A DNA stretch of 64,000 nucleotides from Eutrophovita brisbanensis (GTDB lineage Bacteria; Pseudomonadota; Gammaproteobacteria; Burkholderiales; Eutrophovitaceae). Under the pieces are notes generated by a model. That model was not told where the DNA came from. It saw only the letters and a list, made by a program, of their open reading frames with translations, and searched no databases. The stretch is taken from contig JAYQTM010000001.1 in NCBI GenBank assembly GCA_038147395.1, forward strand, positions 1,984,001 to 2,048,000, given 5' to 3'. Made by a program: the position numbers and the translations under genes. Position 1 is the stretch's first letter. Each line of letters starts with the position of its first letter. This document shows, piece after piece, positions 25,001-34,434 of this stretch.

Positions 25001-26410
25001 ATGAGCATTAATTACAGCGAAAAAATACCCAATAACGTCAATCTCGCCAATGACAGAAAACTACAGCGAGCACTTGAGCACTGGCAACCACATTTTCTAA
25101 AGTGGTGGGATGAACAAGGCCCGAGCGATTTTCAATCCAATGACGTCTATCTCAGAACCGCCGTCGGAGTCGATGCTCAAGGTTGGGCGAGTTACGGTCA
25201 CGTTAAAATGCCTGATTATCGGTGGGGCATCTTTCTTGCCGACCAAATTCCCGATCGGAAAATCGGGTTTGGGGACCATTACGGAGAACCTGTGTGGCAG
25301 CAAGTTCCTGGCGAACTCCGCTCACAGTTCCGACGCATTATCGTAACGCAGGGGGATACAGAGCCTGCGTCGGTTGAACAACAACGTCTTCTTGGCCTCA
25401 CTTGCCCCTCGCTATACGACTTACGTAACCTATTTCAGGTAAACGTCGAGGAAGGACGACATCTGTGGGCGATGGTCTATCTTCTCCACTGCCACTTCGG
25501 GCGAGATGGCCGAGAAGAGGCCGAGGAATTGCTTGCACGACATTCTGGAGACCATGACAATCCTAGAATTCTAGGCACGTTCAACGAGCCCATCAGTGAT
25601 TGGTTGTCATTTTTCATGTTCACCTACTTCACTGATCGAGATGGAAAGTTTCAGCTGAAGAGTCTCGCCGAATCAGGCTTTGATCCACTCGCGAGAACTT
25701 GCCGTTTCATGCTGACTGAGGAAGCACATCACATGTTTGTAGGTGAGACAGGAGTGGGTCGAGTCATCAAACGAGCACTCGAAGTGATGCAAGAAATCGG
25801 GACCGATGATCCAACTGCGATCAGAGCTCAAGGTGCGATTGACCTTGAGACGATCCAAAAATATCTCAATTTCTGGTTCACGTCTTCGCTAGATCTTTTC
25901 GGATCTGAAATTTCCTCTAACGCGGCGACATCCTTTGCAAACGGTATCAAGGGCCGTCCAGATGAAGATCGCTTCGACGATCACCTATGTACAGAGTCGA
26001 CCTATGAAATCGACACACCTGATGGCACCGAAACTGTGAGCATGCGAAATGCCATGAACGAGGTGACGCGTGAAGCCTACGTGAAGGACTGTGAAATTGG
26101 GGTAAAACGCTGGAATATGATGATTAAGCGCGCAGGCTATGACCGAGTGCTCACCCTTCCAAGCACGAGATTCCACCGATCCATTGGAAACTGGATGAAC
26201 CTACCGGTCGACCCAAACGGTAAGGTCATTACACAGTCTGAATACGATCGACAGCTTAACGACTGGCTGCCAACAGAATCGGACAAAGCATTTGTGACGA
26301 GCCTCATGCATCGGGTCACGGAACCCGGGAAAATGGCCGGTTGGATCGCACCACCAGATCGCGGGATCAATAACCATCCTGTTGATTACGAGTATGTCCG
26401 ATTAAACTAA
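25001..26410 (+). CDS. boxB: Benzoyl-CoA 2,3-epoxidase, diiron subunit BoxB
   Basis: A 469-residue class I diiron oxygenase that epoxidises benzoyl-CoA at the 2,3 position with O2. Probable iron ligands are Glu121, Glu151 and His154 (VEEGRHLW), Asp212, Glu241 and His244 (TEEAHHMF), a one-residue shift from the positions known for Azoarcus BoxB. The early PDYRWGIFL and C-terminal NHPVDYEYVR are typical. It needs electrons from a reductase, normally BoxA, which is not encoded in this window. A terminator follows 12 bases after the stop. Confidence 0.93.
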   Translation: MSINYSEKIPNNVNLANDRKLQRALEHWQPHFLKWWDEQGPSDFQSNDVYLRTAVGVDAQGWASYGHVKMPDYRWGIFLADQIPDRKIGFGDHYGEPVWQQVPGELRSQFRRIIVTQGDTEPASVEQQRLLGLTCPSLYDLRNLFQVNVEEGRHLWAMVYLLHCHFGRDGREEAEELLARHSGDHDNPRILGTFNEPISDWLSFFMFTYFTDRDGKFQLKSLAESGFDPLARTCRFMLTEEAHHMFVGETGVGRVIKRALEVMQEIGTDDPTAIRAQGAIDLETIQKYLNFWFTSSLDLFGSEISSNAATSFANGIKGRPDEDRFDDHLCTESTYEIDTPDGTETVSMRNAMNEVTREAYVKDCEIGVKRWNMMIKRAGYDRVLTLPSTRFHRSIGNWMNLPVDPNGKVITQSEYDRQLNDWLPTESDKAFVTSLMHRVTEPGKMAGWIAPPDRGINNHPVDYEYVRLN

Positions 26411-26422
26411 AGCTCTGTCAAG

Positions 26423-26451
26423 AAAAAAGGGGCCTATAAGGCCCCTTTTTT
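26423..26451. terminator. Bidirectional intrinsic terminator after boxB and the RND permease gene
   Basis: GGGGCC-TATAA-GGCCCC forms a perfect 6-bp GC stem flanked by six A on the left and six T on the right, so it works on both strands. It sits between the convergent boxB (ends 26410) and RND permease (ends 26466). Confidence 0.92.
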
Positions 26452-26465
26452 ACGCTCTAATTTGA

Positions 26466-29400
26466 TCAAGCAGTCGCTTTAGCCACATCTTCACTTCCGT
26501 CCCTGACGTTCGGAGTTTTTCGAACAATGAGGGAATACGCAACCGGAATGATAAACAAGGTCAACAGTGTCCCAATTGATACACCACCAACGATGACCCA
26601 CCCTATTGCCTGTCTTGCCTCAGAACCGGCACCAGAGGAAAGAGCGAGAGGCAATGCACCAAGCACAGTTGCTAGCGCTGTCATAAGAATCGGGCGTAAC
26701 CGCAACGATGAAGCTGACAAGACGGCCTCTATCTTTTCTTTGCCCTCGCGCCTTAGCTGGTTGGCGAACTCAACGATTAATATTCCGTTTTTTGTGATCA
26801 GTCCAACAAGCATCACAAGACCAATCCGACTATAAATATTGAGTGTGCCTCCAGTCCCAAATTTTGAATTCACCCACATCGCAAATAACGCACCCACAAA
26901 TCCTAGAGGAACAGTGAGCATGATGACGAACGGACCAACAAAACTCTCGAATTGAGCAGCTAACACCAAATAAATAAAGATGAGTGCCAAGATTAACGTC
27001 ACCTTCATCTCGTCTCCACTCTCTCTGAATTCTCTCGATGCACCATTAAGGTCTGTTCCGACCGTCGACGGCAACTCGGTCGCAACAACAGAATCTATGT
27101 AATCTAGAGCCTCGCCAAGGCTCGCGTTAGGCCCGACATTACCATTAATGATTGCAGCCCTGAACTTATTAAAGTGATTGAGTTCCTTGGGGGATACCGT
27201 CTCCTCTACTCTAACCAAGTTAGATAATTGCACTAACTGACCGCTACCTGAGCGAACGTAAATCGACGTGAGATCATTTGGCTGTCTTCGTTTTTCATCT
27301 TCCATTTGAAGAACAACATCGTATTGTTTTCCCTCACGCTTGTAGCGAGTCACATCCCGACCACCTAATAATGTCTCTACTGTGCTCCCTATCGTGGCCA
27401 TTGAAATACCCATGGAGGCCGCTTTTTCTCGATCAACCGTGACACGCAACTGCGGTTTATTTAACTTTAAATCCGTGTCTAACCCTGTAATACCTGGGTA
27501 GGATCTCAATTTGGCCATCACCTTATCGACGTAGCCCTGGAGTTCCTCATACGAGTTACCGTAAATCACATATTCAATTTCTTTCGCGAGGAAACTCTGG
27601 CCCAATGAAAGCGGATCTTTTGCGAAAGAAATAACACCGGGCAAACCACCATACAATTTCGGGGTTAGTTTTTTACTGATCTCGAGCTGGCTTCGCTGAC
27701 GTGTATCCCAATGCTCTAACACAGCAAAACCTATGGCAATATTGACTGGATTGGGTCGATCTAAACCAGGTGCGACAACCTCAAATAGCGTCTCAATTTC
27801 TGGCACATCCTGACCCAAAATTCCAGCCACTTGTTGCATGTAGCGATCCGTGTACTGCATCGTTGATCCCTCTGGCGCAATGGCAAACGCCATGAATACA
27901 CCACGGTCCTCCAGGGGCGACAGCTCAGGTTTAAGTTGCATAAACATCCAAACCATCAAGCACATTGCAGCCACGAAGACAGCAACGACAACATACCAGC
28001 CCTTCAATACAACCCTCAATATCGCCTCGTAACCCGCGTTCAGTTTCTCAAAAATAACCTCGCTAGCTCGATAGACGCCCCCGTGTCCTTCGTGTCGCTT
28101 AAGTAAGAGAGAACACATCATCGGCGTTAAGGTCAGCGCAACAAAACCGCTAACCACTACCGCAGCGACAACAGTCAGCGCGAATTCAACAAATAATTGA
28201 CCAACCCGACCGGTAATAAACACCAGGGGAGTAAAAACCGCGACAAGTGTGATGGTCATGGCAATGACGGCAAAGCCAATTTCTTTTGCACCTTGCATTG
28301 CTGCCTGAAATCGACCCATCCCAGCTTCGATATGTCGGTGAATATTTTCCAACATCACGATTGCATCATCAACAACCAAACCAACCGCCAAAACAATACC
28401 CAAGAGTGTTAAGACGTTGATTGAAAAGCCCAGAACGTAGAGAAAGAAGAACGCGCCAATAAGCGATATCGGAATCGTGACGACAGGTATCAGCGTTGCT
28501 CGAACACTTCGTAAGAACACAAAAATAACGATAACAACCAAAAGGAGCGCCTCGATCAACACCTTGTAGACCGAATCAATCGCCGCGGAAATAAATTCCG
28601 AGGTGTCAACAGCGACTTTCATTGACATGCCCTCTGGCAGACCGGATGCGAGCTTCGGTACCGTATCCCTAACGGCTTGGGCGAGCGCTAACGTGTTCCC
28701 CGTTGACTGTTTCACGACCCCAAGACCTAACGCTTCTTCACCAGAGACGCGAACAATTTTTCGGTTCTCATAAGGGGCTGGTATCGCGTATCCAATATCC
28801 CTGATTCGGATAGGATATCCAGAAACATCCTTAATGATCATGTCATTAAACGCTTCCGGGCTCTTGAGATCAGTCTCAGTCATTACCGTAAGCTCTCGTT
28901 CATTACTCTCGATTCGACCGCCAGGAGAATCAAGATTTTGTTGACGCAACGCATGTTCGACGTCCTGAACCGTGAGACCTCTCGCAGCCAATTTATCTCG
29001 ATCCAACCAGACTCGCATCGCATAACGCCGTTCACCACCGATAATGACTGTCGCGACCCCAGGTAGCGCCTTGAGTGGGTCGGTCAAATACCGGTCAGCG
29101 TAATCAGTCAGCTCCATCGGCGAGTGTCGATCACTGGATAACGCAATCCACATAACAGGCCAAGCATCCGCTTCAATTTTCGACACAATAGGATCATCAG
29201 CCGACTCGGGTAATACGGTCTGAACCCTAGACACGCGATCTCTCACGTCGTTAGCGGCTGCCTCAACATCTCTGTCGGTCAAAAAAGTGACCGTGATCTC
29301 GCTGACTTCTTCCTTGCTTTTGGATTTGATCGTGTTGATTCCCTCGATGCCTGATAAAGCATCCTCGATAGGAGTCGTAATCACACTTTCTACGACCTGC

Positions 29401-29567
29401 GCCGTGGCTCCCTTGAAAATTGTCCTGACAGAGACAACCGGGGGATCTATTTTCGGATACTCGCGCACAGATAAGCGATCAAACGAAATAACACCCAAGA
29501 GAACGATTAAGAGGCTAAACACTGTCGCCAACACTGGGCGCCGAATTGATATGCTCGAAAGGATCAT
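26466..29567 (-). CDS. RND efflux transporter permease (AcrB/MexB-like)
   Basis: A 1033-residue inner-membrane proton-driven exporter. FFFLYVLGFSINVLTLLGIVLAVGLVVDDAIVMLEN carries the two membrane aspartates of the proton relay. Duplicated halves of six membrane segments with large periplasmic loops are visible, and the SIRRPVLATVFSLLIVLLGV N-terminus is the hydrophobic-amphiphilic type. It has no hexahistidine or metal-export signature, so substrates are likely small organic molecules. It is co-transcribed with the fusion protein gene upstream, and no outer-membrane partner is encoded in this pair. Confidence 0.92.
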   Translation of the reverse strand: MILSSISIRRPVLATVFSLLIVLLGVISFDRLSVREYPKIDPPVVSVRTIFKGATAQVVESVITTPIEDALSGIEGINTIKSKSKEEVSEITVTFLTDRDVEAAANDVRDRVSRVQTVLPESADDPIVSKIEADAWPVMWIALSSDRHSPMELTDYADRYLTDPLKALPGVATVIIGGERRYAMRVWLDRDKLAARGLTVQDVEHALRQQNLDSPGGRIESNERELTVMTETDLKSPEAFNDMIIKDVSGYPIRIRDIGYAIPAPYENRKIVRVSGEEALGLGVVKQSTGNTLALAQAVRDTVPKLASGLPEGMSMKVAVDTSEFISAAIDSVYKVLIEALLLVVIVIFVFLRSVRATLIPVVTIPISLIGAFFFLYVLGFSINVLTLLGIVLAVGLVVDDAIVMLENIHRHIEAGMGRFQAAMQGAKEIGFAVIAMTITLVAVFTPLVFITGRVGQLFVEFALTVVAAVVVSGFVALTLTPMMCSLLLKRHEGHGGVYRASEVIFEKLNAGYEAILRVVLKGWYVVVAVFVAAMCLMVWMFMQLKPELSPLEDRGVFMAFAIAPEGSTMQYTDRYMQQVAGILGQDVPEIETLFEVVAPGLDRPNPVNIAIGFAVLEHWDTRQRSQLEISKKLTPKLYGGLPGVISFAKDPLSLGQSFLAKEIEYVIYGNSYEELQGYVDKVMAKLRSYPGITGLDTDLKLNKPQLRVTVDREKAASMGISMATIGSTVETLLGGRDVTRYKREGKQYDVVLQMEDEKRRQPNDLTSIYVRSGSGQLVQLSNLVRVEETVSPKELNHFNKFRAAIINGNVGPNASLGEALDYIDSVVATELPSTVGTDLNGASREFRESGDEMKVTLILALIFIYLVLAAQFESFVGPFVIMLTVPLGFVGALFAMWVNSKFGTGGTLNIYSRIGLVMLVGLITKNGILIVEFANQLRREGKEKIEAVLSASSLRLRPILMTALATVLGALPLALSSGAGSEARQAIGWVIVGGVSIGTLLTLFIIPVAYSLIVRKTPNVRDGSEDVAKATA

Positions 29568-29614
29568 AGGAAACCCAAACTAAGTAATTTTCTTAAGAAG
29601 AGGTGTGTCACGAT

Positions 29615-30704
29615 TTATTGGCCACCACCAATCACAGTGACCGGTGCGCCATCACGAATCTTGATCTGCCCTTCGGTAACCACGACATCTCCTGGGCTCA
29701 CACCCTCCACAATCTCAACGTAACCCGGGGTTCTTTGTCCTAGCACGACCTTGGCAAGCGACACCTTCCCATCAACTACTTTATAAACAAAGTTATCTGT
29801 GCCCTGAGGCCATAGCGCTTGTTCTGGAATAGATAACGCATTTTCTTTCTTCGACATCACTAACGACACACGAGCAAACATTCCGGGCCGTAACTTTCCC
29901 GATTCATTTTTGATTCGTCCCCTCAGTAATGCAGTTCGAGTCTCCTGGTCGACCCCTGACTCTGTGGCGTATACCTTACCGACAAAGTTTGCGCCGGGGA
30001 AAGCATCGACGGCGACATTGATGACCTGACCTACTCGAACCTTGGCGAGGTATACCTCCGGAATACGGAAATCGACCTTCACGCTATCAACATTTTCTAG
30101 TACAGCAATATCGTCACCCGCTCTCAAATACGCACCCGGACTAACTTTACGCAGTCCCAAAATCCCAGAAAACGGAGCGGTCACGACTGTTTTCATCAAG
30201 CGGGCACTCGCATCATCAACCAATGCTGCTAAACGCTCCACAGACCCAGCTTGTAGATCTAAAGCTTCCTTACTGATAAATTTTTGCTCGTACAGCTCTT
30301 TCGATCTTAGAAATTTCTGTTTCGCCGTCCGCAGTTCAGCCGAGACCGCAGCAAGTTGGGCTTGATGCTCGCCATCTTCAAGAGTCACAAGCCTGTGCCC
30401 TTTTTTGACGCTCTGCCCCTCCTCGAAATTAATACCGGACAACCGACCATTGATTTCCGTACGCACCATGACAGACTCATTAGCGATCAAGGTACCAACC
30501 GCAGATACGTCGTTGACAACCTCGCCAACAATGACTGGGGCGGCCTTAACAGGTAAACCGCTTGGCTTCTTCGGAGCCGCCTTTGCTGCAGGCTTTGGAT
30601 CGACTTTTTCGACACTGCCATTCTCTTCACTACAACCCCAAGGTCAGGGCGGCCACTGAAATAATTATGGTCTTGATCAAAAGACTATCAACGCGTTTTA
30701 TCAA
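29615..30704 (-). CDS. RND periplasmic adaptor (membrane fusion) lipoprotein, frameshift in the signal region
   Basis: Adaptor subunit linking the RND permease to an outer-membrane channel. The lipoyl/coiled-coil core (VRTEINGRLSG, GHRLVTLEDGEHQAQL, PGAYLRAGDDIAVLE) and barrel end (IPEQALWPQGTDNFVYKV) read continuously from about 30636 leftward. The N-terminus from TTG at 30704 (GGAGG seven bases upstream) encodes a lipoprotein signal ending ALTLG, but the run of four G at 30637-30640 shifts the frame just before the expected Cys; with three G it would read LTLGCSEEN. Repaired length is about 362 residues. This may be an error in the sequence or real phase loss. Confidence 0.8.
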
Positions 30705-30737
30705 TCTACACCCTCCAATATCCAGTAATCCATGTCC

Positions 30738-30762
30738 CAATGTGAGGCACGACCTCACATTG
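30738..30762. promoter_or_regulatory. Perfect inverted repeat upstream of the first RND operon
   Basis: A 10-bp inverted repeat CAATGTGAGG-CACGA-CCTCACATTG lies 34 bases before the adaptor start. No T-run follows on the minus strand, so it is more likely an operator (dimeric repressor such as TetR/MarR) than a terminator of the thioredoxin gene. Confidence 0.45.
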
Positions 30763-30832
30763 AAAAATCGATCACAAAATTTATTCTTGAATTATATCTG
30801 CTGCAGTTGGTAATCAACACGAGCAGCTTTCG

Positions 30833-31210
30833 CTAAGCTGACTCACTTTCTGACTGTGATTTTTCGATTTCATCTCTTACCTGAGTCATATCCATCTTGG
30901 CGATCCTATCGAGTAACCCCTCTAAAGAATATGCTGGCACCGCACCTGGTTTTGAATGCAGGATAATTTTCTCTCGAATCACCACAAGAGTCGGAATAGA
31001 TCGAATACCAAAAGAGGACGCGAGCTCTTGCTCATCCTCCGTATTGACCTTCGCAAAAAAAACTCCAGGATATTTCTCTGAAGTCGATTCGTAAACCGGC
31101 GCAAAAGTCTTACACGGTGCGCACCATGGAGCCCAAAAGTCAATGATCACCATGTCATTCTCTTCTAAGGCCTGATCAAATGAATCTTTCGTTAAATTAG
31201 TTACTGGCAT
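30833..31210 (-). CDS. Thioredoxin-family protein
   Basis: A 125-residue cytoplasmic thioredoxin-fold protein. The active site is WAPWCAPCK (Cys30-Ala-Pro-Cys33) instead of the standard CGPC, which would shift redox potential. SIPTLVV carries the cis-proline near residue 76. There is no signal peptide. It is isolated between two RND systems on the same strand, with a 68-bp upstream gap. Similar CAPC proteins are annotated as thioredoxin or thiol reductase; a specific partner is unknown. Confidence 0.85.
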   Translation of the reverse strand: MPVTNLTKDSFDQALEENDMVIIDFWAPWCAPCKTFAPVYESTSEKYPGVFFAKVNTEDEQELASSFGIRSIPTLVVIREKIILHSKPGAVPAYSLEGLLDRIAKMDMTQVRDEIEKSQSESESA

Positions 31211-31278
31211 CTCAAAATCCCAATCTGGCTGGTGTCGCCAAAGTCTATCATTTCCCTCACATCAAGTATTTATTTCTA

Positions 31279-34200
31279 CTATGGCGTCAGCCGTGGCGCA
31301 AACCTACCAAATCGAAACAAAACTGTCGGAAGAACGAGTAGATTAAGAAGTGTCGAGGTGACTAGCCCGCCGACGATAATCGTAGCCATTGGTCCCTCAA
31401 TCTCTCTGCCGGGCTCGCCAGTACCGAGTGCCAGCGGCATCAAGCCCAACCCGGTCACCAAAGCGGTCATCAATATGGATGGCAACCGCTCAGATGCGCC
31501 CTTAAGAACCGTGTCAAAATTCCAGGCATGTCGCTCAACCTCAACAAGGTGCTGATAATGAGATACCAGCATGATGGAGTTTCTGAGCGTGATTCCAAAC
31601 AGGGTGACAAAACCCACCAAGGATCCGAGCGAGAGCCAGCCTCCCGTGAATATAACTGCGATCACGCCACCAACTAGCGCAAATGGTAAATTTAAAAAGG
31701 TGATTGCCATGTTGTGTAATTGATTAAATGCGATATACAAGAAGATGAACACCCCCACACCGGCCAATAACGAGTGGATAATCAAGTCCCATTTCGCCTC
31801 CCTTTCAGACTCTGCAGTGCCAGAAAATACGAGATAGTTTCCTGGAGACAGCTCAACTGAGGAGATGATTTTTTCTTTAGCTATTCGTTCAAATTTAGAC
31901 AAATCTCGACCTTCAAACTTGGATGTGACCGTTTGCACGCGTCTCCCGTCAGAATGAAGCACCTTATACCTGCCTCCAACCAAATTAACATCTGCTACAT
32001 CAGAGAGCCTGACCGTAATATCACCAATTGTTTTGAGGTGTAAATTGGATAACGAACGGACGTCATTCCTCACAGAATCCTCGAGAATGACGACAATATC
32101 TATAACGTGATTACCTTGTCTTACCTCACCCAAAACGCTGCCGTCATAGGCGATGTTCACAGCCCTCATCACTTCTGCAGGAGACAATCCAAACATAGAG
32201 AGCCGATCATGTCGCAGTTGAATATCCAGCTGAGGTGTGCCTGGTGGCGCTTGAATCTGAACATCCTCAGATCCCGGGACTCGATTGAGAACAGATGCAA
32301 TTCTTTGGGCGTCTCTGTCGAGCGAATCAAGATCGTTACCATGAATCGTCACCACGAACGGGGCGGCAAAACCAGTCACAGTCTCTTCAATTCTCTCAGT
32401 TAAAAAAGTGTTTACACCGAAACTAAGGCCAGGGAAATTACCCACCGTCTCACCACCTAAAACCTCTCGTATTTCTCGAAGTACGCGCTCTTGTTCATCA
32501 CCACCTAGAGGACCAATTTCAATTTCAAACTCACTGTAGTGCGTGCCAAACGTATCCGCTCCGTTCTTTGATCTTCCAACCCACTGAACAACCGATTGAA
32601 CGCCGTCAATTTCCCCAAGTGCTCGAGATACTCGATTACCAATACGCAGTGATTCCGTCTCTGACGTTCCAGGAACCGCGGTCATGTGGGCGATGTAATG
32701 CCCCTCCCTCAACGCTGGGATGAACTCTCCGGAAAACAATGGGAAAATGCTGATGCCAGAAACAACGAGAAACAATACCGCAACAAAATTTCTCTCAAAT
32801 TTTCGATCAAACCATAGCAATAGTTTTTCATATTTCGGGCGTAAATAAGCCACCGCAGGTGGGTCATTTGGAGATAAATCTTGTTGACTCAACAATAAAT
32901 AACTCAACGCTGGCGTCAACGTAATCGCCGTCACAAGCGACGCAAGAATCGCAAATATATAGGCAAGCCCCAAGGGGGCGAACAGCTTCCCTGCAATTCC
33001 AGAAAGGGTCAAAAGCGGCACAAACGCGAGCACCACGATAAACGTTGCGTACACAACCGAGCTCCTGACCTCAACCGACGCGTCGAGAACCACATCCGAT
33101 ATCTTTCTTCTGTGTCGCGACAACTTATTTAGCCTTAAACGACGATAGATATTTTCGGTATCAATAATGGCATCATCAACAACTTCTCCTAATGCGATCG
33201 CTAGACCACCAATCACCATCACGTTCAATGCAACCCCAAATAAATCTAAAACAATGACTGCAGATAGGAGTGAGACCGGCATTGCAACGGTACAAATGAA
33301 AGCCGTTCGTGCGTTGTATAAAAATAAAAAAAGGATGAGCACTACGAGTGCTGCGCCGATCAACACATCGCGCTGAACATTTGTGACGGCAGTTTCGATG
33401 AAGTTGGCGGGACGAAAAAGATTTTCGTGAAACTCAATATTTTCGTTCTCGAATAACGGATGCAGCTCTTCGATGGCGCGTTCAAGATCTTTAGTCACGG
33501 CGTAAGTGTTGGCACCAAGTTGACCTTGAATCATCAAAAATATACCCGGGGTCGCGTTAATCGCCGCTGCACCAATCGATGGGGCAGGTCGTTGCTCTAT
33601 GGTCGCAATATCACCCAATCTAAAGCTCGTACTGCCTTCGACATTGATCACCAAGCCATTCAAATCTTCCAGGCGCTTTGGCTGTCCCTCTAATTTGATA
33701 CTAATGTGCTGGTTCGGCGTTTTGACAAACCCGGCGCTATACATGCCCGATGCGGATCGAACGACCCGGACGACATCATCCAGGGTGACATTCAACTGAT
33801 CAAGCTTTTCGGGGTTGATTTGCACTTGCCACTGCATCACATCACCCCCGAACACATTGACCTCCGCAACACCTGGGACTGCTAGAAGGTGTGGCCTAAT
33901 CGTCCAGTCAACGAGACCTCTTAACTCTCCCAAAGTGCGTGACTCAGAGGTCACTCCGACACCTAGGACTGTACTCGCTGAGGACGTGAGCGGCGTCATT
34001 GTTGGGGCATCAACTCCCTCAGGCATTTCAGAGGCTAGTCCGGCAATTCGCTCACCGACTACCTGCCTATTGCGGTAGACGTCACTGCCATCCTCAAAAA
34101 TAACCGTAACAATGGAGAGCCCGGGGATGGATTGACTTCGAATGTTTTTTAAATCTGGAACACCCATTAGGGCGTTTTCAATCGGCTGTGTCACGAGTTG

Positions 34201-34386
34201 CTCGACAAGCTCAGAGGAGTACCCAGGAGACTCGATCTGCAGAACGACTTGGCTGGGAGAAAATTCGGGAAAAACGTCTAAATTAGCGTTAATGACGGTA
34301 TAGAAACCATACATGACAAGCGTGATCGCAAGAGCGACGACAACGCCAGCATACTTAACGGAGCCACGAACGATTCCTGCGATCAC
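31279..34386 (-). CDS. RND efflux permease, CusA/CzcA-like
   Basis: A 1035-residue inner-membrane exporter of the heavy-metal (HME) RND branch. GEVVDDAIIDTENIYRRLR is the membrane proton-relay helix in HME form, and VFPEFSPSQVVLQIESPGYSSELVEQLVTQPIE is close to CusA/CzcA. Metal specificity is not obvious: the CusA methionine ladder was not recognised with confidence. It is the last gene of a three-gene operon with an adaptor and an outer-membrane factor, a complete tripartite pump. Confidence 0.88.
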   Translation of the reverse strand: MIAGIVRGSVKYAGVVVALAITLVMYGFYTVINANLDVFPEFSPSQVVLQIESPGYSSELVEQLVTQPIENALMGVPDLKNIRSQSIPGLSIVTVIFEDGSDVYRNRQVVGERIAGLASEMPEGVDAPTMTPLTSSASTVLGVGVTSESRTLGELRGLVDWTIRPHLLAVPGVAEVNVFGGDVMQWQVQINPEKLDQLNVTLDDVVRVVRSASGMYSAGFVKTPNQHISIKLEGQPKRLEDLNGLVINVEGSTSFRLGDIATIEQRPAPSIGAAAINATPGIFLMIQGQLGANTYAVTKDLERAIEELHPLFENENIEFHENLFRPANFIETAVTNVQRDVLIGAALVVLILFLFLYNARTAFICTVAMPVSLLSAVIVLDLFGVALNVMVIGGLAIALGEVVDDAIIDTENIYRRLRLNKLSRHRRKISDVVLDASVEVRSSVVYATFIVVLAFVPLLTLSGIAGKLFAPLGLAYIFAILASLVTAITLTPALSYLLLSQQDLSPNDPPAVAYLRPKYEKLLLWFDRKFERNFVAVLFLVVSGISIFPLFSGEFIPALREGHYIAHMTAVPGTSETESLRIGNRVSRALGEIDGVQSVVQWVGRSKNGADTFGTHYSEFEIEIGPLGGDEQERVLREIREVLGGETVGNFPGLSFGVNTFLTERIEETVTGFAAPFVVTIHGNDLDSLDRDAQRIASVLNRVPGSEDVQIQAPPGTPQLDIQLRHDRLSMFGLSPAEVMRAVNIAYDGSVLGEVRQGNHVIDIVVILEDSVRNDVRSLSNLHLKTIGDITVRLSDVADVNLVGGRYKVLHSDGRRVQTVTSKFEGRDLSKFERIAKEKIISSVELSPGNYLVFSGTAESEREAKWDLIIHSLLAGVGVFIFLYIAFNQLHNMAITFLNLPFALVGGVIAVIFTGGWLSLGSLVGFVTLFGITLRNSIMLVSHYQHLVEVERHAWNFDTVLKGASERLPSILMTALVTGLGLMPLALGTGEPGREIEGPMATIIVGGLVTSTLLNLLVLPTVLFRFGRFAPRLTP

Positions 34387-34434
34387 GAGTTAATGACCTC
34401 CAGGGTGTGCATACACCCATTAACCGCGATCCTG

